Below are positions 1 through 7,684 of a DNA stretch of 64,000 nucleotides, piece after piece. The first letter of the stretch is position 1. Every line of letters starts with the position of its first letter. Origin of the DNA: Tachypleus tridentatus. Its lineage: Eukaryota; Arthropoda; Merostomata; Xiphosura; Limulidae. The stretch lies in assembly GCF_004210375.1 (NCBI RefSeq), contig NC_134828.1:22436400-22500399 (forward strand). The letters run 5' to 3'. The position numbers and the translations under genes are program-made. The notes below the pieces were generated by a model, which was not told the origin of the DNA, did not search any database, and saw only the letters and a program-made list of their open reading frames with translations.

Positions 1-287
1 GTTTGTTTGTTTGTTTTGAATTTCGCGCAAAGCTACACGAGGGCTATCGCTCTAGCCGTCACTAGTTTAGGAGTGTAAGACTAGAGGGAAGGCAACTAGT
101 CATCACCACCCACCACCAACTGTTGGGCTAGTCTTTTACAAACGAAGAGTGGAATTGACTGTAACATTATAACGCTCCCACGGCTGAAAAGACGAGCATG
201 TTTGGTGCGACTGGGATCCGAACTTGCAGCCCTCAGATTATAAGTCGAGCGATTACAAATGACCACTACTTGGCCATGCTGAACCCA
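1..287 (-). mobile_element. SINE-A copy, near full length, cut by window edge
   Basis: tRNA-derived SINE read on the minus strand. The tRNA-like head lies at the right (around 190-287), with a B box resembling GGTTCGAATCC. The body contains the diagnostic AGTTGGCGGTGGGTGGTGATGA block, and the 3' end (GCGCGAAATTC followed by AAAC repeats) is at positions 1-35. The same body recurs more than ten times in this window in both orientations. It has diverged from the other copies by scattered substitutions and is probably not mobile by itself. The family is called SINE-A throughout. Confidence 0.9.
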
Positions 288-1243
288 ACAAACAAAGAGT
301 TAATCTGTTTATTCAGTAGGTTTACTCTGTTACATCACTAATTAACTAACCACCAATAAGTTAATTTTGTTAAACAAGCCTCTTTATCCGATAAGATTAT
401 TCAGTAAGCCTATTTCAATTATTCAACACTCTTTATTTAAACTAAATGCATATAAATCGAACAGACCTATCTATTGAATAATAATTTAAAAACGTACCAG
501 TTTCACTCGTGTTTCAGTTATTTGTACATTCGTTTCGCTTGAATTTTTTAAGTCAATTATGAATAAATACTTCAGTATTTAATGCGTGACGCGATAACAG
601 GTAATTTTTATTCATTACATTAATACAGGTTTGTCCACTTGTTACGTCACTTTTAGCAGATAAAAAGTGAACCATAACGACTTTGTTCATTGCAATAGTT
701 TTAACTTCAGAGACGAATTTGAAATACGGTTCCTGCAGTCGCTACGACTTAAACCCAGAACGGCCAACTTGTAAAACGTGTGGCTCCAATTGTTAACATT
801 TGTATCGATTAGTTTGACCATATGACTTCAGAATCGTGGTTCCTGTAGTAGAAGGAAATCCCATGATTGTACGTGTGTGTTGTACTTGTTTGGAACGTTT
901 TATAAAATCCATTGGATGTTTAGAAATATATCGTTATTCACTGGATTTGTATAGTCGTTCAAACATGGATAGATAGATAGATATAAATATGACTATAATC
1001 CTTCCTAAAACAACAGATAAAAATAATCCCCAATAAATGTCTTTTCTGTTCAAACACGACAAGAGACTATACAGTATATAACAACCATCGTCATACGTCA
1101 TAACTGCTATGTACAACGGCACTGTTCAAAAGTCCACTATACAAAAGATTAGGTTCAAGTCGAAACACTCGGGAGTCTATATACATGTTATTAGAGAATG
1201 TCTATTGACAGAAAACAAATAGTTATGAGCATTTCAAATAAAT

Positions 1244-1246
<3 letters not shown>
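288..1246. other. No gene seen
   Basis: AT-rich unique-looking sequence. The only long open frames are about 60 codons, with no recognisable motif. No RNA gene or transposon end was seen. Confidence 0.5.

Positions 1247-1275
<29 letters not shown>
1247..1275. repeat. (TA)n microsatellite
   Basis: About 14 uninterrupted TA dinucleotides. Confidence 0.95.
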
Positions 1276-1278
<3 letters not shown>

Positions 1279-1620
1279 TAGAAACACAAACAAAAATCCC
1301 AACATAACCTACGTAACTAATTTGGTGAGACTAATGGGCTGATATTAGGCTAATATTCCTCGTTTTAGATAAATATAATGACTCACAGATAAACAGGCCT
1401 CGAATAACAAGGACATGATAGACTAGAGTTTATGTGAGAACAAATGGAAAAGATAAGACACAGAGAACAGATTTGGTGAATATATAAAAAACAGTGTTTA
1501 CTGCCTTCAGTGGCCACATGTTTAATAAAGCCAGAAGTAAACAGCAAAAATAAAATAGCTCAACTTCAAATGAATAAACACACGTACATGATAAGGCACG
1601 TAAACTAACATATGTCAGCA
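1276..1620. other. No gene seen
   Basis: AT-rich sequence leading into the 52-bp tandem repeat. A 99-codon minus-strand frame across 1430-1729 runs into the repeat. It is Cys- and Phe-rich, matches nothing I recognise, and is not supported as a gene. Confidence 0.45.
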
Positions 1621-2040
1621 CCGCCTGGTTTTCTCTACCATAGTGACATAAAGTAAATTTAAACATACATACAGCGACACTATTGTTTACTGTACCATAT
1701 TGACACAAAATAAAGTTAATCCTACACATATTAACTGTCTGGTTTGTTCTGCCATATTGACATAAAGTTAGTTCTACACATATTAACTCCCTAGTTTATT
1801 CTGCCATATTGACATAAAGTTAGTTCTACACATATTAACTGTCTAGTTTATTCTGTTATATTGACATAAAGTTAGTTCTACACATATTAACTGTCTAGTT
1901 TATTCTGCCATATGAACATAAAGTTATCCTACACATATTAACTGTCTAGTTTATTCTGTTATATTGACATAAAGTTATCCTACACATATTAACTGTTTAG
2001 TTTATTCTGTCACATTGACATAAACTTAGTTCTACACACA
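1621..2040. repeat. 52-bp tandem repeat, left block
   Basis: Seven or eight imperfect copies of a 51-52 bp unit built around CATATTGACATAAAGTTA and CACATATTAACTGTCTAG. The first copies (1621-1740) are diverged and the later ones close to each other. The array resumes at 3813-3900 after a nested insertion, so it is the oldest layer here. Confidence 0.9.
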
Positions 2041-2061
2041 GGACTGGCATGGCCAAGCGTG

Positions 2062-2065
2062 TTAA
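2062..2065. repeat. TTAA target-site duplication (partner at 3709-3712)
   Basis: TTAA directly precedes the element at 2066, and an identical TTAA follows its last base at 3708. The SINE consensus (GTTAAGG) has a single TTAA there, so the second copy arose on insertion. TTAA duplication is typical of the piggyBac and Kolobok superfamilies. Confidence 0.88.
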
Positions 2066-2249
2066 AGGTAAATTTTCAACATATTTAATAATTGCCTTAG
2101 AAACTGTACTTTGGTTAGGTATAATTCCTGTGTGGTTGCCATATTTTTAAACACTTTAGTTTTTGAGTAAAAAATGAAACAAAATATGTGGGTCCTCGAA
2201 CTCAAGTTTCTCTCGGTCATTCGGCTGTTTCCGTGACGTTTTACAACTA

Positions 2250-2269
2250 TGACGTAATAGTTGCTAAAC
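2250..2269. promoter_or_regulatory. Subterminal inverted repeat, left member (right member 3526-3545)
   Basis: TGACGTAATAGTTGCTAAAC on the plus strand here matches 3526-3545 on the minus strand at 19 of 20 positions. The two lie about 184 and 163 bp from the element ends, and each is upstream of one of the two genes, pointing inward. TGACGTAA resembles a CREB/ATF site. A shared promoter or a transposase-binding site are both plausible, and neither is proved. Confidence 0.6.
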
Positions 2270-2409
2270 ACGCTTCGTTGCGCGCCTACCATTTTGTTCC
2301 TTTCAGTGCTGGTGTTTTATGTAAATCTATCGGCGCTTTTTTCGGATTACATGCTTTGTAAGACTATTTTTGTCTTGATATTGCTACTTTACGTTTGTTT
2401 TATGATAAC

Positions 2410-2637
2410 ATGGTTTACTGTGTTGTTTATGGTTGTAAAAACGGTTCGGCATCGGGCAAAAGCTTCTTTTCGTTTCCGTGCAAGAACAAGGAACCGGCAA
2501 GGTGGCGATAGTGGGTGCGGATGGTTAATAGGAAGAACAGGACTCCTTCACACCATGCAAAGCTTTATCAAGATCACTTTGCACGCTCATGTTTTGTGTC
2601 AGATCCCACAGTTTGGGATTCCGTGGGTTTCAAGTAG
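2410..2637 (+). pseudogene. THAP-domain ORF with in-frame stop
   Basis: THAP domains are zinc-coordinating C2CH DNA-binding modules found in P-element and Kolobok transposases and in host regulators. The ATG at 2410 has a good Kozak context (AACATGG). The reading begins MVYCVVYGCKNG, giving the first Cys pair (C4, C9), then FFSFPCKNKEPARW, which matches the conserved Phe-Pro and Trp of the family. TAG at 2509-2511 interrupts at codon 34. The same frame then reopens with WVRMVNRKNR and KLYQDHF, matching the conserved Cys-x2-His-Phe except that Cys is Tyr (Y53, H56). A second stop lies at 2635-2637, before any AVPTxF-type end. With an internal stop and a lost zinc ligand it should not bind DNA normally. 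It probably represents the N terminus of a transposase whose catalytic part is missing. Confidence 0.8.
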
Positions 2638-2690
2638 AATCATAGTTTTGGATAAACAATATCTTTAATTGTAGGTTAAACTCAAATATA

Positions 2691-3489
2691 CTAATTTAGG
2701 TTTAATTGCATCTTGAACAATACATAGTTGTGGCTTTGCTCCTCACCATTCAAGTCAACAAATTCATAGTATGATGTCTCCAAGACATCGATATTCAGGC
2801 AATTTCCATCAAAGCCTCGAGTCTGGGTAATGCACTCTTCATCTTTTAATTGATTTGACACCTTGTCGTATGAGCGACAACAAACGCACTCTCTACTGAT
2901 TGGCTCGCGTAAACCACACCTACACCTTGCACAAATATACGGAATATGTCATACAAGTTAAACATTTATGGTAAATATTAAATTAACTATTCAGACTGCT
3001 ACATCTAGTTTGATTTTATAGACAGAATTATGACGTATAATTGAAATTCATTTTGTTACGAGTCATAAATAACCTGGTACAATGATTGTGGAAGGGCCGA
3101 GTACTAGTTACCATAGTCGGCAAAGTATAAACAAATAAAACCCAGTCTGTGATATCAATAATTTATAAACACCAGACAGGTTTCTAGATGCTTAAAATTG
3201 CACGTGAAATAATACAGACCATATTTGTTGTCCTGACTTAGGCTTACCATTCTTCCACTGGAGGTATGATCGACTCGTAACCGGCCTGGGTGCTATCAGT
3301 ATCACTCACAGTTCCGCTACTCTCACTCGTGGAACTGTCCTCATCACTAGAACTTGTCAGATCTGTGTCAAAAGTAACTGTTCTAGGTTCGTTCAGAGTA
3401 GGTTTGAATTGATATGGCGCTACTCAACACTGTTCAGAACACAAAGTCAAAACAGATTCCGCCTCTGTTTCTCTGTATGCACTGGCCAT
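2691..3489 (-). pseudogene. P2X7-type C-terminal (ballast) domain gene, two exons, one nonsense codon
   Basis: Exon 1 is 3489-3248 and exon 2 is 2925-2691, with a 322-bp intron (GTAAG donor at 3247, CAAG acceptor at 2926). The joined frame gives about 158 codons. Exon 1 has a PYQFKP motif and a Ser/Asp/Glu-rich stretch (about residues 46-67) and ends IIPPVEE. The intron splits the Trp codon of WCRCG. Exon 2 supplies the Cys-rich core: WCRCG, ECVCC, ECITQTRGF and NCLNIDVL. This order is typical of the zinc-binding cytosolic C-terminal domain of the P2X7 receptor, which also occurs alone in many invertebrate proteins. TGA at 3424-3426 stops exon 1 at codon 22, and the usual third Cys after WCxCG is Arg. 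The C-terminal part is short for the family. There is no channel domain. It looks like transposon cargo rather than a receptor gene. Confidence 0.78.
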
Positions 3490-3812
3490 GTTTATTTACA
3501 TTCAACGCGCTGGCGTTGGCGGTTTGTTTGGCAACTATTACGTCACAGTACTTTTCCTAGCGACAAACGTAAAAACTAAAACGTTCTGCACCAAGTTCTG
3601 TTTCATTTATTTGCATATATTTTTTATAACAAATGTGAACCTGCAAAATTAATCAGTATGAGTAGTTCTTTTGACTGCAGAGTTTTCTTTTTTCTGTAAA
3701 ATTCACCTTTAAGGTGTTTGACTCGTAACCCGAGGGTCGTGGGTTCGAATCCCGGTCGCACCAAACATACTCGCCCTTTCAGCCGTGGAGGCGTTATAAT
3801 GTTACGGTCAAT

Positions 3813-3900
3813 AAAATTATCCTATACATATTAACTGTCTAGTTTATTCTGCCATATGGACGTAAAGGTATTCTACACATATTAACCGTTTAGTTTACTC
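3813..3900. repeat. 52-bp tandem repeat, right block
   Basis: About one and a half further copies of the unit at 1621-2040 (CATATTAACTGTCTAGTTTA), separated from it by the nested SINE and transposon. Confidence 0.88.
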
Positions 3901-4647
3901 TTGCAAACGAATATCAGTTCAGTTCCTGAATATTCTCAAACTAATCTCGAACACAGAGACATACTAGATCAGAACCCATTTCACAGGTTGTACATCTAAA
4001 GCCATCTCCACTACATAGCATAAATTGTAGGGACCTATTAAATATACATATAAATAGTTTAAAGTAAAACCTATATGAACTTGGAGTTTATATTTTCAGT
4101 GTTCCTTTAGCGGATAAAGGCTTAACTCTCCTTACGTTAAGGAAGTGACTTGTTAACTAAACACTTGAAAAACTGCGTCAATCGGTTCGCTAGAAGTCAT
4201 AAAGGTTTCGGCCCTTTAAATCTAGTACCTCAGATGACTTAGGTATTCCCGAAGAAACCGTACCAGAAGTGTTAAAAATAGCGCATTAATTGTTCAAACA
4301 AATTACAGTCTCCAGTTGTTTAACAGTCTCGCCACTGTGTCGATTGTAATTGAATTCATGAGCAGACCAAAATAAGTAAGTGTATCACATGAGCACTAGT
4401 ATATATATTTTACTAATGACTTACAAGTCTAAATAAATTATTTAATAAAGGAACTCCAGTTATGGACAAGAAAAATGCTGAACGACAACACGTTTCGACA
4501 ACGAAGACTTGATATTTGTCAATCTGTTTTGCGCTATAAGCCATCTGAAACTTGCCGCTCAGCAACTAGAGGGCCTACAGAAAAAAGTGTAAAAATTTTA
4601 TACATCTAAGAAAGACCAGTGCAGGCAAACTTCGAGTGCTTGTACTA
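3901..4647. other. No gene seen
   Basis: Mixed sequence with no open frame of note between the tandem repeat and the mariner. A patch near 4450-4640 is slightly richer in GC and looks vaguely coding, but I recognise no family. Confidence 0.4.
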
Positions 4648-5885
4648 TAAAGATGTCCAGAAATAAAAGCCTGAATTCTCACGATGACATTTAAAAGCTA
4701 AATATTGAGTAACTTATTATTGGTTGGTTGGTTTAATCCAATGTTTGTCGCTTACAAGATGTCTTAATTGTCTGCTCTTTTAACTCTACTCAGAGTAATT
4801 TTCGCATCCCCCAAAGCAGCATGGACAAAGAAGGACTTCCGTCTGATTTTCTTTTACGACTTCAAAGTTGGACAAAAAGTTGCTGAAACAACACGGAGCA
4901 TCAACCAGGCATTCGGCCATGGATTTATTACTGAATATATAGTTCAATGTTGGTTCTAAAGAAGATGAAAGTCTTGAAGATTACGAAGGTCGTGGAAGGA
5001 AGCCATCCTTAGATGAAAACACATTAAGTTGAGACAGACCCTTGCACAACAGTATGTGAGCTTGCAGAAAAGCTAGGCACAACCAAATCAAACATTGCCA
5101 ACCATCTGAGTGCGATTGGAAAGACGAAAAAGATGGATAAGTGGGTTCCGTATCAGCAAACTCGGTGTTATGATTCCTGCTCTACGATGCTATTCCTCAA
5201 CCGAAATTATCCGTTTCTTGAACGGATAGTGAAATGCGCTGAAAAGTAGATTCTGTACATCAATCGGAAACGATCCGCACAATGGCTTGATTGCAAAACA
5301 GCCACAAAGCATTTCCCAAAGCCCAGGTTACACCAAAGAAAGGTCATTGTGATTGTATGGTGGACTGCTGCCAGCAACACCCACTCCAACTTTTTGAATC
5401 CAAGGGAAACAATCACAGCGGACAAGTACTGTCAAAAATTGGCCGAAATTTATCAAACGTTGTCCGAGAAACAACCAACTCTGGTCAGTCAAAGTAACCC
5501 TACTCTTCTTCATGACAATGCTCGTCCTCGCGTGCCAAGGATGACGATCCAAAAATTTAACAAACTCGGAATCGAGGTTCTGTCTCATCCACCTTATACT
5601 CCAGACTTTTCCCCTAAAGATTTTCATTTCTTCAAGGACTTCGACAACTTTTTGAACAATAAATGCTTTCTAAACCAGGCAGCTGCAGAAGAAGCTTTCA
5701 GGGAGTTCATTGACCATAGAAACTCTGATTTTTACAGCAGGAGCGTAAATAGCATCGTAATATATCAGCAAAAGTGCATTGAAGGAAATGGTGCTTACTT
5801 TCATTGAACGATGTTTTACAACACTGGTTTATACTTTTTCCAAAATTTGCATTTCAAAAACGACATTTATTTCTGGACAACCTAA
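4648..5885 (+). mobile_element. mariner element, dead copy, about 1.24 kb
   Basis: The right terminal repeat, read inward from 5885, is TTAGGTTGTCCAGAAATAAA. The left end at 4648 reads TAAAGATGTCCAGAAATAAA, the same motif with three early mismatches. TA precedes the left end, as expected for mariner targets; the right TA is lost or mutated. The length is normal for a mariner, which carries a single transposase gene. Confidence 0.85.
4768..5807 (+). pseudogene. mariner transposase (DD34D), frameshifted
   Basis: Mariner transposases cut and paste their element at TA using a DD34D triad. The N-terminal helix-turn-helix region is visible as KKDFRLIFFYDFK and SINQAFG (start near 4820). A frameshift near 4957, inside the WFKKF-type motif, moves the reading to DESLEDYEGRGR. 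A second near 5025 moves it to DPCTTVCELAEKLGTTKS, which stays open apart from TAG at 5247-5249 (a Trp position in EKWILY). The catalytic region reads HDNARPRV and SPKDFHFFK, so the second and third Asp are present. The first catalytic motif reads KCAEK where mariners have CDEK, so that Asp is lost. The protein ends YFH before TGA at 5805. It is non-functional and shows long decay. Confidence 0.92.
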
Positions 5886-6202
5886 CGCATTCATTTGTGA
5901 ATCATCTGATGTTATTCGTAATAGAATATTCTTTTATTTATATTTTGAATAACGGAGTATTCTACAAAAGATACGTTCTCTCTCCCGAACTATTCTAATT
6001 TGCTTTCGATTTGCATAAACGCTTTTAAAGCAGAGCTATCGGCTGAAAATTTATTTTTCCTTGGAACGATGTCACTCGCGTGTGTTTTAAATGTCTTGTT
6101 CAAAAATGGTTTTAGTACACATGTATTCAGATACTCTCCGACACAGTCCACCTCCACCCCCAATATACTAGATCTCTTTAAACGATAACGAGGGTAATAT
6201 TA
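5886..6202. other. No gene seen
   Basis: AT-rich flank of the mariner with two open frames of just over 60 codons and no recognisable content. Confidence 0.5.
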
Positions 6203-6419
6203 TTTGTTTGTTTGTTTTTGGATTTCGCGCAAAGCTAAACGAGGGCTATATGTGCTAGCCATCCCTAATTTAGCAGTGTAAGACTGGAAGGAAGGCAGCT
6301 AGTCATCACCACCCACCGCCAACTCTTGGGCTACTATTTTACCAACGAATAGTGGGATTGACCGTCACATTATAACGCCCCCACGGCTGAAAGAGCGAGC
6401 ATGATTGGTGTGACGAGAG
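6203..6419 (-). mobile_element. SINE-A copy lacking the tRNA head
   Basis: Body and 3' tail (TTTG repeats, GCGCAAAGCTAA) on the minus strand. The match stops at GGTGTGACGAGAG, so the tRNA-like head is missing by 5' truncation. Confidence 0.9.
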
Positions 6420-7105
6420 TAAGAAATGACATAAACAGTCTTATTAAAAAATTTTAGGCTTATTTCGTGAAGTATTTATAGAACGCAAGCATGTGTTTAG
6501 TAAATGAGTTGTGAAGATGGCACCAAAGTTTACTGTTTATTTTCTTAAAAATGTAAATCGAAGAAACAAAACGACTGAAGACACAATAATATCAGTGTTT
6601 AACACCGACAGCATTTACTAGAGAACCCGTTTAAATTGTTTTCCATCTATTCACCAGCTCACGTTCCCAGACCAATATTTATTTACCTTTACACGACTTG
6701 AAAACATCAGAAAAACACAACTGAACGTACGTTTCAGGATCATGCGTGTATTTGTGATTGAAACGTTCGAGCGTACAATACATGTACGTTCATTCTGAAA
6801 TACATGTGTGTACAAAACTGAAACCTGCATTATCTGTACCTTTAATAAACTTTGTGTATTCAGGTACAAAATAAAAATAATAGTATTTTATGAGCGAAGC
6901 ACGATTTCCCCCTAGTAAGAATTAATGACGTATTAAAACCTTATTGTTTAAATTGTAAACGTTCCATCTGATTCACTGTTGAATCCATTGTTAGCCATTT
7001 CACAATTTCCTGGTTAAAATTCCTTTTCTTTATTTGGATTTTTAAAATAGACCAGTAACGAATTTGAAAGTCACTCAAAATATGTTTAACTTCTTTTGAG
7101 AAAAT
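6420..7105. other. No gene seen
   Basis: AT-rich sequence. A 72-codon minus-strand frame at 6651-6869 has no recognisable motif. Confidence 0.45.
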
Positions 7106-7308
7106 AGCACAGTGTGGCCGAGCAGTCAGAGCTCTCTACTCGTAGCCTGAGGTAAATGTTACAGTCAATCCCACTGTTCGTCAGCAAAAGAGTAACCCAA
7201 GTGTTGGCGGTGGATGGTAATGACTGATTATTTTCCCTCTAGTCTTTAACTGCTAAATTAGTGACGGCTAGCGCAGATACCCTTTGTACCTTTGCGCAAA
7301 ATTCAAAA
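7106..7308 (+). mobile_element. SINE-A copy with internal deletion
   Basis: The head-like start (GTGTGGCCGAGCAGTCAGAG) jumps directly to the body (TTACAGTCAATCCCACTG). The B box and the CACCAAACATGCTCGCC block are deleted. The tail ends TTTGCGCAAAATTC. Confidence 0.82.
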
Positions 7309-7684
7309 CTAAGAAACTATTTTAACAGTGTTTCTACTGGAAAGAAACCCAGGATTTGTGCTGTGTGCTAGACCTTACTTAATATATAACAACATTCCGG
7401 AATGAAATAAAACTCCACACAATGTTTTATGGGAAACTCCGCAGTTTTAGTGAGGCTATTGCAAGTTTTTAATTTCGATAATACACAGTAGTAAACTTAT
7501 AAGATACACATGTGGTGACTATGAATCCTTGGCTAAGATAGTTTGTTGTGTTCTTGGCTAAGATCAAACACAGTTTGTTGTGTTCCTTATCTTCACAATA
7601 GATCTTAAGACCTTGACATCAGTTGGATAATTCTTATCACCTTGATCCGTGGGTTCTCTACTGATTTCAGTGTAGCTTACTTAC

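Larger units (their letters stand above)
2066..3708. mobile_element. Kolobok-like DNA transposon, 1643 bp, carrying THAP and P2X7-type genes
   Basis: The boundaries come from the interrupted SINE and the TTAA duplication. The ends form short imperfect terminal inverted repeats: AGGTAAATTTTC at the left, and AGGTGAATTTTA read inward from the right. TTAA followed by AGG, together with a THAP-type DNA-binding domain, points to the Kolobok superfamily, whose transposases carry THAP domains and duplicate TTAA. The piggyBac alternative fits less well, because its ends usually begin with CC. Inside are two convergent broken genes separated by about 53 bp: a THAP ORF on the plus strand and a P2X7-type ballast-domain gene on the minus strand. 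No DDE transposase core is visible, so the copy is non-autonomous or internally deleted. Confidence 0.8.
2041..3812 (+). mobile_element. SINE-A copy inserted in the tandem repeat and split by a DNA transposon
   Basis: The SINE head (GGACTGGCATGGCCAAGCG) occupies 2041-2065. The rest of the head, the perfect B box GGTTCGAATCC and the start of the body follow at 3713-3812. Everything between is a younger insertion. The SINE is cut short inside the body, after GTTACGGTCAAT, and the 52-bp repeat then resumes. Removing 2066-3708 and one TTAA restores a continuous head. Confidence 0.9.

Noticed and set aside
2261..2668. 135-codon plus-strand frame beginning MLNTLRCAPTILF
   Set aside because: The THAP-like residues lie in another frame starting at 2410; this frame is its shadow plus AT-rich upstream sequence.
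2066..3708. Assignment to piggyBac because of the TTAA duplication
   Set aside because: piggyBac ends usually start with CC and its transposase has no THAP domain. AGG ends plus a THAP domain fit Kolobok better, though transposase evidence is lacking.
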